A DNA stretch of 64,000 bases from Chromatiales bacterium (GCA_016789885.1 JAEUPZ010000031.1:124001-188000), one strand, 5' to 3'. Positions 1 through 9,403 are shown, counted from the first letter of the stretch. The notes: a model not told the origin generated them from the letters alone. Made by a program: numbers and translations.

Positions 1-971
1 AGCAGCAGCCGGACCACTTCGGGTGCTGCCAGTGCCAGAACGATGCAGATGGGGGCGATGACGGCCAGCGTGCTTCCAAGGGTCTTGCGCACGGCGGCGG
101 CGAAGCGGTCCGGGTCGTGATTGAGGCGGGACAGCGTCGGGAGCAGGGCGCGGCCGAGTGGCAGGGTGATCTCCGTGCTGGGCAGGGCGGCGGTCTCGCG
201 GGCGATCGAGTACACGCCAAGGTCGGCTGCTCCGACCCGTCCGCCAAGTATGAGGCGATCCGACTGCCCGTAGAGGTAGTCGGCCAGCCCCTGCATGAAG
301 TACCAGACGGAGAAGCCGAAGAACGAACGGGCCTGCCGCAGTGACCAGGCAGGCCGGCCCTTCGCCACGATGTAGCTCAGCACGGTCCAGGTGATGTACG
401 TGGAGCAGATCGACAGGATGAGTGCCCAGTAGTTGCGTAGCCAGTAGGCGAGGGCAATGGCGAGCCCCACGGCAATGATCCGCGGGATGATGTTCAAGAT
501 GAAGTCGGTGCGGAAGTCAAGCCGCTTCTGGAAGTCGATGACGTAGATGTTGGCGAAGCCGTTCAGGGCCGTGCAGGCAGCTATGCATAGCACGAGTGGG
601 GTTATGCGCGCGTCCCCGTAGATCGACTCGGCGAAGGGAGCCACGATCGCCATGAGTCCGCCAAGCAGCAGTCCCTGCAGGACCTTGAGTGACCACGCTG
701 TATCGTAGTCCTCCTTGGTGCAGTGCTGGTTGCGCAGCAGTGCCGCGTCGATGCCGAAGTTGGCCACGACCGTGAACAGGCCGGCCATGACCATGGCCAT
801 GTTCATCACGCCATAGTCGGCGGGCGTCAGCAACCGGGCGCACACCGCGAGGTTGACGAAGCCGAGAACCTTGCTGGCCCAGCGGATGGCGACGGACCAC
901 AGGGCGCCGCTCAGCAGGCGGCTGGCGAGGGGCGTCTCGGGAGCGGCCGGGGGGGTGACGTCGGTGGTCAC
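1..971 (-). CDS. Oligosaccharide flippase, Wzx/PST type (3' end outside window)
   Basis: This is the N-terminal 323 residues of an inner-membrane polysaccharide exporter; the C-terminus lies beyond base 1. I translated it directly from the minus strand. It begins with a GTG at 971 whose bases overlap the TGA of the upstream glycosyltransferase gene (GTGA), which points to translational coupling. Several hydrophobic segments alternate with short basic loops. LLSGALWSVAIRWASKVLGF near the start and ARLLTPADYGVMNMAMVMAG after it match the opening helices of the MATE-like polysaccharide transporter (RfbX/Wzx) family. Such proteins flip undecaprenyl-linked sugar repeats to the periplasm. Its place after glycosyltransferase and acyl-ligase genes of an exosortase A locus suggests it exports that locus's exopolysaccharide repeat. 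The sugar it carries cannot be read from sequence. Confidence 0.85.
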   Translation of the reverse strand, partial: MTTDVTPPAAPETPLASRLLSGALWSVAIRWASKVLGFVNLAVCARLLTPADYGVMNMAMVMAGLFTVVANFGIDAALLRNQHCTKEDYDTAWSLKVLQGLLLGGLMAIVAPFAESIYGDARITPLVLCIAACTALNGFANIYVIDFQKRLDFRTDFILNIIPRIIAVGLAIALAYWLRNYWALILSICSTYITWTVLSYIVAKGRPAWSLRQARSFFGFSVWYFMQGLADYLYGQSDRLILGGRVGAADLGVYSIARETAALPSTEITLPLGRALLPTLSRLNHDPDRFAAAVRKTLGSTLAVIAPICIVLALAAPEVVRLL

Positions 972-1891
972 GCGACGGAGCGGCGTGCCGGGCGCGGGTC
1001 GCGAAGCGCGGCGATGGCGGCCGTGCTCAGCCGGCGGTAGTGTCCGCCGTGGAAACGGTGGCTCCCCAGGAAATGCACCAGGGCTGCTCCGTCGAGGTCC
1101 ATCGGCGGAAAGAAATTCTTATAGCGGGACAGCGGCAGCGGTCGCGGGTCGTGGCCGTTGGCGAAGACGACGTTGGAGGCGACCTGCTCGGTGCCCCACT
1201 CGGCCCAGCGGGGCCCGATCAGGCCCGCCATGGTCTCCGACAGCCGCTCGACGAAGTCGCGGGTGAGGCCGCCGCGTGGAAAGCCCGTGAACCCGGAGCA
1301 GCCACGGATGTACCGCATGTCGGCGGCCGCCGGATGGTGGCGGAAGGCGCGTTCGGCCAGCAGCTGGATGTGGTCGCCGTCAATGGAGTCGGCAAAGGTG
1401 GCGGCATCGGTGAACGACACCACCGCCGGACCCTGCCGGCTGGTGATGGTGAAAGCGGCGTTGGCGTCGATCGCCTCAGCGACTTCGTCGAGCGACGATG
1501 CCGCCACGAGGTCGGCGTCCACCTGAACGACATAGCTGTCGCGGCTCAGGTCGAGGCAGGTCAGGAGCCGCTCCCAGGTGCCGCCGCGAGGCGTGCGACC
1601 CACGGGGACGTCATTGATATGGACGATCTGCGGATCATCCAGGTGGCGTCGCAGGACGTCGAGGTCTGCGGTCGTCAGCGACCCGTCGTCGATCACGGCG
1701 ACCCGACCCTTGCCCACGCGCTGCTGGATCGACTTCACGGCAACCAGGTACATCAGGACGTCGCGATGACACACCATGCTGGCGAAGACGATCGGGTCGC
1801 CCGTCGTGCGGATTGGCGGCGTGTCGAGGACGCCGTTGATCGCCCGGTTGTGCAGGCGTCGGCCGAGGTCGCTGCGCAGCTTGTCGAACAT
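968..1891 (-). CDS. Glycosyltransferase-like protein of the exosortase locus
   Basis: The protein has 307 residues and no signal peptide or membrane segment. YVVQVDADLVA, about residues 120-130, looks like the metal-binding DXD strand of a GT-A fold nucleotide-sugar transferase. The N-terminal SMVCHRDVLMYLVAVKSI and later VAVIDDGSLT also fit the nucleotide-binding half of such enzymes. I do not recognise a precise family, and the donor and acceptor sugars are unknown. It starts at ATG 1891, 24 bases after the decarboxylase stop, and its stop overlaps the flippase start. The four minus-strand genes therefore look like one operon: ligase, decarboxylase, this gene, flippase. A cytoplasmic role in building the exopolysaccharide repeat is inferred from that context. 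Confidence 0.6.
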   Translation of the reverse strand: MFDKLRSDLGRRLHNRAINGVLDTPPIRTTGDPIVFASMVCHRDVLMYLVAVKSIQQRVGKGRVAVIDDGSLTTADLDVLRRHLDDPQIVHINDVPVGRTPRGGTWERLLTCLDLSRDSYVVQVDADLVAASSLDEVAEAIDANAAFTITSRQGPAVVSFTDAATFADSIDGDHIQLLAERAFRHHPAAADMRYIRGCSGFTGFPRGGLTRDFVERLSETMAGLIGPRWAEWGTEQVASNVVFANGHDPRPLPLSRYKNFFPPMDLDGAALVHFLGSHRFHGGHYRRLSTAAIAALRDPRPARRSVA

Positions 1892-1915
1892 GGTGGGCGG
1901 GTCCGGATGACGGCG

Positions 1916-3169
1916 TCAGGTAAAGGCCTGGGCGGGCTCGGGGTGGCTCAGAAAACGGGTGGGGCTTGCCGTATAGCCGTAGGCTCCCGACTGGAAAACG
2001 GCGATCAGGTCGCCCGGCTCGGCAACTGCCATCTCCATGCGATCCCCCAGCAGGTCGAGCGGCGTGCACAGCGGGCCCACGACCGATGCCACCTCACGCC
2101 GGTCGCCGTGTACCCGTGTACCGACGAGTACCGGATAGTTCTTCCGGAGCACCTGCCCGAAGTTGCCCGACGCAGCCAGGTGGTGGTGCAGGCCGCCATC
2201 GGTCACCAGGAACACCTGGCCCCGCGAGATCTTGCGGTCGATGACCCGGCAGACGTACACGCCAGCCTCGCCGACGATGTAGCGGCCGAGTTCCACGACG
2301 ATGGCGCAGCCGGGATAGGCCGCCCGGGCCGCCACCTGGGCCTCGGCCAGCGCTTCGGCCACCGGGGCAAGGTCCACGGGTTTGTCGCCGGGAAAGTACG
2401 GAATGCCGAACCCGCCGCCGAGGTTGATGAACCGTGGCGCCGCCGGCGCGTCGCCGGCCAGGCGCAGGGCCAGGTCCAGGCTCTTCCGTTCCGACTCGGC
2501 AATGGCCTTGCCGTCGAGGTTCTGCGAGCCGCTGAAGATGTGGAAGCCGTGGAAATCGATGTCGGCGCCGTGCAGGCTCTTGAGCACCTCGGGCACCTGC
2601 TCGGCGTCGATGCCGAACTGCTTCGGACCGCCTGACATCTTCATGCCCGACGACTTGAGCTCGTAGTCCGGGTTCACGCGGATGGCGATCTGGGGCCGCC
2701 GGCCCGACGCCTCGCCGAGCCGCAGCAGGCGTGCCAGCTCAGCCGGTGACTCGACGTTGACAACGATGCCGGCTTCCAGCGCTGCCTGCAGTTCCTCGTC
2801 GCGCTTGCCGGGACCGGCAAAGCTCATGTGGTGCCGTGGTGTGGCCGTGCGGATGGCCACGGCCAGCTCGCCGGCCGAGGCGACGTCGATGCCATCCACC
2901 AGCGGGGCGATGTGCTCGACCACCGCCGGCATGGGGTTGGCCTTCATCGCGTAGTGGATCTCGATGCCGGCCGGCAGCGTGCGACGAAGGTGGGCGATGC
3001 GTTCCGAGATGAGCCGCCGCGAGTACAGGTAGAAGGGCGTGCGGCCGATGCGCTTCGCGTGCTCGGTGATGGGCACGCCGTCGACCATCAGCACGTCGTC
3101 ATCACTGACGCCGTAGCCATGGATGGGCACGTGCAGCGGCAGGGGCCGCCCGGTCACCGCCGCCGTCAT
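1916..3169 (-). CDS. PLP-dependent decarboxylase, exosortase A system-associated
   Basis: The product has 417 residues and belongs to the fold-type III PLP decarboxylases, the group of diaminopimelate and ornithine decarboxylases. The PLP lysine lies in IHYAMKANP (Lys76). HGFHIFSGSQN, the glycine-rich NLGGGFGIPYF and a C-terminal FQSGAYGYTASPTRFLSH segment are all typical. Sequence style and the adjacent acyl ligase match the exosortase A-associated subfamily (TIGR03099) rather than LysA. The open frame extends upstream, but ATG 3169 overlaps the ligase stop as ATGA and gives a normal family length. The substrate is not known for this subfamily. It may decarboxylate an amino acid activated by, or handed over from, the neighbouring ligase; that is inference. 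Confidence 0.85.
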   Translation of the reverse strand: MTAAVTGRPLPLHVPIHGYGVSDDDVLMVDGVPITEHAKRIGRTPFYLYSRRLISERIAHLRRTLPAGIEIHYAMKANPMPAVVEHIAPLVDGIDVASAGELAVAIRTATPRHHMSFAGPGKRDEELQAALEAGIVVNVESPAELARLLRLGEASGRRPQIAIRVNPDYELKSSGMKMSGGPKQFGIDAEQVPEVLKSLHGADIDFHGFHIFSGSQNLDGKAIAESERKSLDLALRLAGDAPAAPRFINLGGGFGIPYFPGDKPVDLAPVAEALAEAQVAARAAYPGCAIVVELGRYIVGEAGVYVCRVIDRKISRGQVFLVTDGGLHHHLAASGNFGQVLRKNYPVLVGTRVHGDRREVASVVGPLCTPLDLLGDRMEMAVAEPGDLIAVFQSGAYGYTASPTRFLSHPEPAQAFT

Positions 3170-4869
3170 GCCTTCGCCCCGGCGGCCAGCTCGTCGCGCA
3201 GTGCCACGCGGTCGTACTTGCCGTTGGGGTTGCGGGGCAGGGCGTCGCGCCACTCGATGCGGCCGGGGACCATGTATAGGGGCATGGCTTCCTTGCAGTG
3301 GGCCAGCAGTGCGGCGGTGCGGTCTTCGGGTGTCATGCCCGCCGTCTTGCTGGCCGGCACGGCGATGACGCCGACCGTCTGGCCGAGCCGGGCGTCGGGC
3401 AGGCCCACGGCCACGACCTCGGCCGCGAGCCCGCTCTGCAGGACGAGGTCCTCGACCTCCGTCGGGCTGATGCGGTAGCCGGAGCTCTTGATCATCTCGT
3501 CGCGCCGGCCGCGGAAATAGAGATAGCCGTCCTCGTCCTTCACCACGGTGTCGCCGGACCAGACGGCCAGCTCCGGCTGGCCCCCCTGGGTCACGTGGCC
3601 GGGGATGGGCTTGAATCGCTTGGCCGTGAGCTCCGGCGCGTTCCAGTAGCCCAGCGAGACCAGGGCGCCGCGGTGGACCAGTTCGCCCGGCTCGCCCGGG
3701 GTGCAGGGGGTGCCGTCTTCCCGCAGCACGAGGATCTCGGCATTGGGAATGGCCTTGCCGATGGACTCGGGCCGGCGGTCGGCCTCGTCCGGCGGCAGGT
3801 AGGTCGAGCGGAACGCCTCGGTGAGCCCGTACATCAGGTAGGGGCGGGCGTTGGGAAATACCTGCCGCAGCTTCTTCAGCAGCGTCGGCGGCATGACGCC
3901 CCCGGTGGTGGCGATGTAGCGCACCGAGTCGGTGCTGCCGGCAGGCCAGTTCGCGTCGGCCAGCTGGCCCCACAGGGGTGGCACGCCGGTGATGCCGGTG
4001 ATGCCGTGGGTTGCGATGGTCTTCACCGCATCGCCGGCCAGGAAATAGTCGAGCAGCGTCACGCAGGCGCCGGACAGGAAGCCCGTGGTCAGCTGGCTGA
4101 AGCCGGCGTCGAAGCTCAGCGGCAGGATCGCGAGGATGCGGTCGTCGGGCCGGTTTTCGAGGTAGCTCGCCACGCTGATGGCGCCGGCCACGAGGTTGCG
4201 GTGGGAGAGCATGACGCCCTTCGGCGCGCCGGTGCTGCCCGAGGTGTAGAAGATCGCGGCCAGGTCCGCATCGATCCGGCGGTGGCCCGGCGTGTCGCCG
4301 GCATTGCCGACGATGTCCTGCCAGCGATGGACCGGTACACCGGCCGGGCCTTCGGCCCCGGCGGGGTCGTCGGTCAGCACGATGGCCGTGAGGTCCTTGC
4401 AGTCGGCCAGGGCTGCGGCAACGGCCTTCAGCCGGCCGGCGGCGGTGACGAGCACCCGCGCCCCGGAGTCGCGCACGATGTGGCCCACCTGGGCTCCCTT
4501 GAGCACCGGGTTGACGGGCACGAAGACGGCGCCGGCCGTGGCCGTACCGAAGCAGGCGGTCACGTTCTCGATGGTCTTGGGCAGGTAGACGGCAACCCGG
4601 TCACCGGCGCCGAGGCCCAGGCCGAGCAGGCCGCCGGCAAACCGCTGCAGGAGACCGACCAGCTCGCCGTAGTTGAGGGTACGTGCGCCGGCCCGCAGGG
4701 CCGGGCTCTCCGGGGCGCGGCGGGCAGAGGCTGCCGGCAGGTCGCCCAGCAGCGTGGGTACGATGGGCGTTGGCAGGGGGCTGCTGGGGTGGGTCATCGG
4801 TTCGGGGGAGCGGGCGGGTTGGGCGTTCATGGGTGGGTGTGGCGAGCCGCCGCACCGCGCGTGGGTCAT
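3166..4869 (-). CDS. AMP-forming acyl-CoA ligase, exosortase A system-associated
   Basis: This is an adenylate-forming enzyme (ANL superfamily) of up to 567 residues. Visible motifs are the P-loop-like FYTSGSTGAPKGVMLSHRN, MYGLTEAFRST, the hinge YLYFRGRRDEMIKSSGYRIS, and the C-terminal catalytic lysine in NPNGKYDR. The family (TIGR03098) occurs in exosortase A exopolysaccharide loci with the PLP decarboxylase that follows here by a 4-base overlap. It should activate a carboxylate as an acyl adenylate and transfer it to CoA or a carrier protein, but the acyl group is unknown. No acyl carrier protein gene lies beside it in this window. The start is uncertain: ATG 4869, 4830 and 4797 are in frame and none has a strong ribosome site; 4797 would leave a more usual length of 543 residues. 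Confidence 0.85.
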   Translation of the reverse strand: MTHARCGGSPHPPMNAQPARSPEPMTHPSSPLPTPIVPTLLGDLPAASARRAPESPALRAGARTLNYGELVGLLQRFAGGLLGLGLGAGDRVAVYLPKTIENVTACFGTATAGAVFVPVNPVLKGAQVGHIVRDSGARVLVTAAGRLKAVAAALADCKDLTAIVLTDDPAGAEGPAGVPVHRWQDIVGNAGDTPGHRRIDADLAAIFYTSGSTGAPKGVMLSHRNLVAGAISVASYLENRPDDRILAILPLSFDAGFSQLTTGFLSGACVTLLDYFLAGDAVKTIATHGITGITGVPPLWGQLADANWPAGSTDSVRYIATTGGVMPPTLLKKLRQVFPNARPYLMYGLTEAFRSTYLPPDEADRRPESIGKAIPNAEILVLREDGTPCTPGEPGELVHRGALVSLGYWNAPELTAKRFKPIPGHVTQGGQPELAVWSGDTVVKDEDGYLYFRGRRDEMIKSSGYRISPTEVEDLVLQSGLAAEVVAVGLPDARLGQTVGVIAVPASKTAGMTPEDRTAALLAHCKEAMPLYMVPGRIEWRDALPRNPNGKYDRVALRDELAAGAKA

Positions 4870-5068
4870 GGCGCAGGCAGGAGCTGACCGCCGGGCTATC
4901 GTCCCGTCGTTAAGTTACGGGCTGGAATGCTAGCAGCGACCACTCGGACCCTGCCGTGGCGCGGACCCGATGTTATGTCAAAAGTGCTACCGTGAACCTG
5001 GGTCACGACGTCTTCAGTCGGACTGATTAGACTCCCGATCCATTAGACCTAAGCGAGTCCTGCCCCCC
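4870..5068. promoter_or_regulatory. Divergent intergenic region upstream of prsT and the acyl ligase
   Basis: About 200 bases separate two divergent exosortase-locus transcripts, and the stretch is visibly richer in A+T than its surroundings. It contains TTATGTC at 4973-4979, an element that recurs before the glycosylphosphotransferase gene at 9561. It also has a direct repeat of ATTAGAC at 5026-5032 and 5042-5048, period 16 bases, close to the prsT start. A GG-N10-GC spacing at 4923-4936 resembles a sigma-54 core but lacks most of the consensus. No convincing sigma-70 -35/-10 pair was found. PrsR, the sigma-54 activator encoded at 19230, is the expected regulator of this class of locus. Confidence 0.4.
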
Positions 5069-7852
5069 ATGCGCACCCCAGCCGGCCGCCTGCTCGTCTC
5101 TGCTGTCCTGGTTCTCTGCATCGGTCTGACCGCCTGCGGAGCCTCCAGCCCCGAAGAGCTTCTGGCCGAGGCCCGGCAGGCAGCCGAACAGCGGGACTAC
5201 CGGACGGCTGCCATCCAGCTGAAGGCCCTGCAGCAGAAGGACCCGGACAACCTCGACGCCGCGCTGCTGCTGGCCGACGTCTCTGCTGCCGACAACAATC
5301 CGGATCTCGCCGAGCGCAATTACCGCCGGGCAGCCGAGCTCAAGGCGGAGCCCGCGCGCTACTGGCGGGGCTGGGTCGACTCGCTGCTGGCGCTTGGTCG
5401 GTACGACGACGCCTTGGCCCGCCTCGACGCGTTCACGCCTGCAAACGCGGCCGATGAAGCTGCGGTGCTGGTCCGGCGCTCTCGTGCGTTGCGGGCGCAG
5501 GGCAAGGTGGCCGAGGCCGAGCAGGCTGCCCGTGCGGCCGTGGCCAAGGCGCCTGCCCTGGCTGAGACTCAGGTCGAGCTGGGCGACCTGATGTTCGTCA
5601 CTGGCCGCCGGGAGGAAGCGACCACGGCCACCGAGGCGGCGCTGGCCATCGAGCCCGGGAACCCTGACGCGCTGATGCTGAAGGCCATGCAGCTGCTGGC
5701 CGGTCCCGACCCGGCCGCTGCAGCGCCCGTGCTGGAGCAGGCGCTCGCCGAGGCGGGTGAGGCCGGCGGCAAGTTGCCGCTGCAAGCCACGGCGCTGAAT
5801 TACCTGATCGAACTCGACCTCCTGGCGAAGGAAGTGGACAAGGCGGCCGGGCGTGTGGCCGAGCTGGTGAAGCTGGTCGGGCCATCGCCGCAGGCGCGCT
5901 ACCTGCGAGCCCGGATTGCCGTCGAGCGGAACGACCTCGCCGCGGCCAAGGAAGACCTGCAGGAGGCACTGGCAGCGGCGAAGGATTATCTGCCCGCCCG
6001 CCGGCTGCTTGGCGCCATCAACGTCGTCGAGAACCAGTACGAGCTCGCCGAGATGAACCTGCGCCCCGTGGTGGCTGCCAACCAGGGCGACGTCTACGCG
6101 CGCCGGCTGCTGGCGACTGTGCTGCTGGCCCGCCGGCAGCCCAACGAGGCGCTGTCGCTGCTCGACACGACCTCGGTGGCCGATGGCGAGGCCCGCGAGA
6201 TGATGCTGGCCATGGCCGGCCAGGCCAGCCTGCAGACTGGTGACGTGGCGCGCGCATCCGACTACTTCCGCGAAGGCGCCAGGCAGTTCCCGGAGAACCC
6301 GGCCTTCGAGCTGGGCCTTGCCCTCACGCTGCTCGCCGAAGGTCGCACCGACGAGGCCGAAAAGATCATCCGTGACGTCAAGGGTGAGCAGGCCGACGCG
6401 GCCCGGGCAGCCTTCGACGTGATCCTGCTCATGCAGAAGGGGCAGGTGGACCAGGCGGTCACGGCGGCCCGGGCGGCCGTCGAGAAGTTCCCCGACGTGG
6501 CCTGGTCGAACAACCTGCTGGGCTCGGTGCTGATCGCGGGCGGTGACTTCAAGGGTGCCCGCGAGGCCCTGCTGAAGGCGACCGAGAAGGATCCCAACGA
6601 CGCGTCTTCCCTCGCCAACCTGGCCCGCGTCGAGCAGCTGTTGAGCAATCCGGACGCGGCGGCGGCCACGTGGCGCCGCATCCTGGCGGCCGATCCGACG
6701 AACGCCGACGCCGCCGGGGCGCTGGCGCGTCTCGAGGTGGAGCGGGGCAACCTGCCCGAGGCATTGAAGGTGCTCGAGCCCTTCCGTGGCAAGTACAGCC
6801 GGGCGCAGCTGCTGGTGGCGGCGATCCTTCTCGACCGCGGCGCCGTCGGCGATGCACGCAAGATCGGCGAAGAGGTACTCAAGACGGAGCCGGACAATCC
6901 GGAGGCGCTCAACGTGGTCGGCCTCGCCGAGTTCACGGCCGGCGATCCGCAGTCGGCGGCGGCCCGCTTCCGGCGTGCCATCGAGCTGCAGCCGGGCGTG
7001 CCGATCTACCGCCTGAACCTCGTCCGGGCCCTGCTCGCCGCTGGTGACGCCGCCGGTGCCGAGGCAGCGTTGGCCGAGGTGCGCAAGCTGGCTCCGAATA
7101 CCCCGCAGCTCCTGAGCGTCGAGGCCGCCGTGGCCCTGGCCCAGGGCAAGGCGGCCGACGCCCGCAAGGTCGTCAGCCGCATGGAGGCCGACCAGATCGG
7201 TGACGCCCGCCTGCGGGCTGCCCTCGACGGCGAGGTCCTCGCCGCCGAGGGGAAGCCGGGGGAGGCCAGCCAGCGGTTCGCCGAGGCCTACCGGCTGGGC
7301 CCGAACCTGGACTCGGCCGTACGGGCCTGGGGTGCCGCGCTGGCGGCCGGGCAGAAGCCCGACCCGGCGCTGCTCGATGACTGGCTCAAGCGCAACCCTG
7401 ACGATGTGCGCGCCCAGCGGGTCGCTGGTGACCTGTTTTTCGCCGCCGGCCTGAAGGATCGCGCCCAGCGAAGCTACGAGAGCATCCTCGAGTTCGAGCC
7501 CCGCGACCTGGCGGCGCTGAACAACCTCGCGTGGATCTACCAGGAGAACGGCGACTCACGGGCCCTGCAGCTGGCCGACCGGGCGCTGAAGGTGGCGCCC
7601 GACAACCCGGCCGTGCTGGACACCGCCGGCTGGGCCCAGCTTCGCGTCGGCGACAAGCGGCGGGGTGCCGAGCTCATCGAACAGGCCGCGGCCAAGGCGC
7701 CGGACGATCTCGATATCCAGTACCACCGGGCGGTGGCGCTGATAGATGGCGGCAAGCCGGACGAGGGCCGGGCGGTCCTGGAGACGATCCTGAAGTCGGA
7801 CCGGCCCTTTGCGAGTCGCGACGACGCGGCGGCGAAGCTCAAGCAGCTCTAG
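5069..7852 (+). CDS. prsT: PEP-CTERM system TPR-repeat lipoprotein PrsT
   Basis: The 927-residue protein begins with a lipoprotein signal peptide; the lipobox LTAC places the lipidated cysteine at residue 23. The rest is almost entirely helical TPR repeats of about 34 residues, with repeated patterns such as DPDNLDAALLLADV, EPGNPDALMLKA, DPTNADAAGALARLEVE and APDNPAVLDTAGWAQLRVG. Length, lipobox and position immediately before exosortase A match PrsT (TIGR02917). It should be anchored to a membrane, most likely in the periplasm, as a scaffold for exopolysaccharide or PEP-CTERM protein assembly; its molecular partners are not established. The exosortase gene starts 22 bases downstream, so the two are probably co-transcribed. 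Confidence 0.92.
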   Translation: MRTPAGRLLVSAVLVLCIGLTACGASSPEELLAEARQAAEQRDYRTAAIQLKALQQKDPDNLDAALLLADVSAADNNPDLAERNYRRAAELKAEPARYWRGWVDSLLALGRYDDALARLDAFTPANAADEAAVLVRRSRALRAQGKVAEAEQAARAAVAKAPALAETQVELGDLMFVTGRREEATTATEAALAIEPGNPDALMLKAMQLLAGPDPAAAAPVLEQALAEAGEAGGKLPLQATALNYLIELDLLAKEVDKAAGRVAELVKLVGPSPQARYLRARIAVERNDLAAAKEDLQEALAAAKDYLPARRLLGAINVVENQYELAEMNLRPVVAANQGDVYARRLLATVLLARRQPNEALSLLDTTSVADGEAREMMLAMAGQASLQTGDVARASDYFREGARQFPENPAFELGLALTLLAEGRTDEAEKIIRDVKGEQADAARAAFDVILLMQKGQVDQAVTAARAAVEKFPDVAWSNNLLGSVLIAGGDFKGAREALLKATEKDPNDASSLANLARVEQLLSNPDAAAATWRRILAADPTNADAAGALARLEVERGNLPEALKVLEPFRGKYSRAQLLVAAILLDRGAVGDARKIGEEVLKTEPDNPEALNVVGLAEFTAGDPQSAAARFRRAIELQPGVPIYRLNLVRALLAAGDAAGAEAALAEVRKLAPNTPQLLSVEAAVALAQGKAADARKVVSRMEADQIGDARLRAALDGEVLAAEGKPGEASQRFAEAYRLGPNLDSAVRAWGAALAAGQKPDPALLDDWLKRNPDDVRAQRVAGDLFFAAGLKDRAQRSYESILEFEPRDLAALNNLAWIYQENGDSRALQLADRALKVAPDNPAVLDTAGWAQLRVGDKRRGAELIEQAAAKAPDDLDIQYHRAVALIDGGKPDEGRAVLETILKSDRPFASRDDAAAKLKQL

Positions 7853-7873
7853 GCCTTCGCAAACCCAGGGAAG

Positions 7874-9403
7874 GTGCGCGACTTGGACGGGGGCAGGGCC
7901 GGTGCGGGCCGAGGCATGTTGCTGGGAGTGGATGCCCGGCTGCCCTTGGCTCTCCTGGGCATTGCGTTGCTGGTGCCGGTGCTGTGGCCGAGCTTCAGCT
8001 CGATGCTTGCCCAGTGGGAGACCAGCACTTACAGCTATGGATACCTGATCGGCCCGGTCGCCCTGTTCCTGTTGTGGCGTGACCGCGCGCGGCTTGCGGC
8101 CGTCAGGCTGCAGCCGGCGATGGTGCCGGTGCTGCTGTCGGTGCCGGTCGCGCTGGGCTGGGCCGTAGCGGTGCTGCTGCGTATCGACGTGGTTCACCAG
8201 CTGGGGGCCGTTGCCCTGCTGCTGCTGCTGGTCTGGTCGCTGCTCGGGACAGCGGCGGTGCGCCAGCTGTGGTTCCCCCTGGCGTATCTGTTCCTGATGG
8301 TCCCCCTCGGCGACTCGCTGATTCCCTACCTGATGGACCTGACGGCGAATGCGACGGTAAGGGCAGTGCAGGCCTCCGGCGTGCCGGTCTACCAGGACGG
8401 GTACGTCTTCAGCCTGCCGAGCGGCAACTTCGAGGTGGTCGAGGCCTGCAGTGGCGTGCGCTTTCTGATGGCCGCCGTCGCGGCCGGGGCGGCGTTCGCC
8501 TATCTGGCGTTCGAGGCCAACTGGAAGCGGATCCTCTTCATCACGGCCTGCGTCCTGGTGGGGATCTTCGGCAATCTGCTCCGGGCCTACAGCGTCGTGA
8601 TGATCGCCCATATCACCGACATGGAGTACGGGCGCAACCACGAGACGTTCGGAATTGTTCTCAACGGTGCCATCCTGCTGCTGTTCTTTCTGGTCGCCTC
8701 CCGCTTTGCCGACGCGCCGGCCGCGCCGGGTTCGATCGATGCCGCGCGGCGTGCAGCGCCCGGGCCCGAGCTGCGTCACTACCTGCCCGCACTGTTGGTT
8801 GCGGTAGTGGTCGGGCTGGCGGGCTGGCTGCCCCAGTCCCTGGTCGCCCGTGCTGGTGAGCCTTCGGCCGACGAACTGCTCAGGGCGTTTCCCGCGGCCG
8901 TTGCAGGCTGGCAGCGTATCGAGACCGACGCAGCGCCCGAGTGGCAGCCGGAGTTTGCAGGCGCGCGTGCCCGACGGGTCGAACGCTTCCGGAGTGCCGA
9001 CGCCCCCGGCACCGATGTCGACCTCGCCATGGCCGACTTCGCCGCACTGGGCGAGGGTGCCGACCTGACCAGCAGTCTGAACCGCATGTTCTCGCCCCCG
9101 TGGAGCCTGCTCGCCGCACGCGAGGCGGGAGCCGGCGAGTCCGCCAGGCGCGAGGCGGCCCTTCAGTCCCCTGACGGTCAGCGGCGGCTTGTCTGGTGGT
9201 GGTATCGCGTGGGTGGGGTCTGGACCGCGAGCGCCGTACAGGCCGAGTGGCTGACCTTGCGCGCGCTGCTGACTGGTAGCATCCCTGTCCGCGAAATCGT
9301 CGCCATCAGTGTGCCGCTCCGTGGGGATCAGGGCACGGCAGCTCGTGCCGCACTGACGGCCTTTGCCCGTGCCGCGGACCTGCCAGGGGCCGCTGTACCC
9401 TAG
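7874..9403 (+). CDS. xrtA: Exosortase A fused to EpsI domain
   Basis: The 509-residue protein has two parts. Residues 20-285 form a polytopic membrane transpeptidase with the exosortase catalytic set: Cys192 in VVEACSGVRFL, Arg237 in NLLRAYSV and His256 in GRNHETFG. Residues from about 310 to the end form a periplasmic EpsI/DUF3485 domain (AVAGWQRIE, WWWYRVGG, ASAVQAEWLTLRALL). Exosortase A recognises C-terminal PEP-CTERM signals and is thought to cleave and attach the protein to a surface anchor. The fusion with EpsI is the usual XrtA form. GTG 7874 has a purine-rich stretch very close upstream; ATG 7916 is an alternative. No PEP-CTERM substrate is encoded in this window. Confidence 0.93.
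   Translation: MRDLDGGRAGAGRGMLLGVDARLPLALLGIALLVPVLWPSFSSMLAQWETSTYSYGYLIGPVALFLLWRDRARLAAVRLQPAMVPVLLSVPVALGWAVAVLLRIDVVHQLGAVALLLLLVWSLLGTAAVRQLWFPLAYLFLMVPLGDSLIPYLMDLTANATVRAVQASGVPVYQDGYVFSLPSGNFEVVEACSGVRFLMAAVAAGAAFAYLAFEANWKRILFITACVLVGIFGNLLRAYSVVMIAHITDMEYGRNHETFGIVLNGAILLLFFLVASRFADAPAAPGSIDAARRAAPGPELRHYLPALLVAVVVGLAGWLPQSLVARAGEPSADELLRAFPAAVAGWQRIETDAAPEWQPEFAGARARRVERFRSADAPGTDVDLAMADFAALGEGADLTSSLNRMFSPPWSLLAAREAGAGESARREAALQSPDGQRRLVWWWYRVGGVWTASAVQAEWLTLRALLTGSIPVREIVAISVPLRGDQGTAARAALTAFARAADLPGAAVP

Noticed and set aside
1040-2635. 531-codon plus-strand frame over the glycosyltransferase and decarboxylase
   Set aside because: Mirror frame of two well-supported minus-strand genes; no ribosome site or domain.
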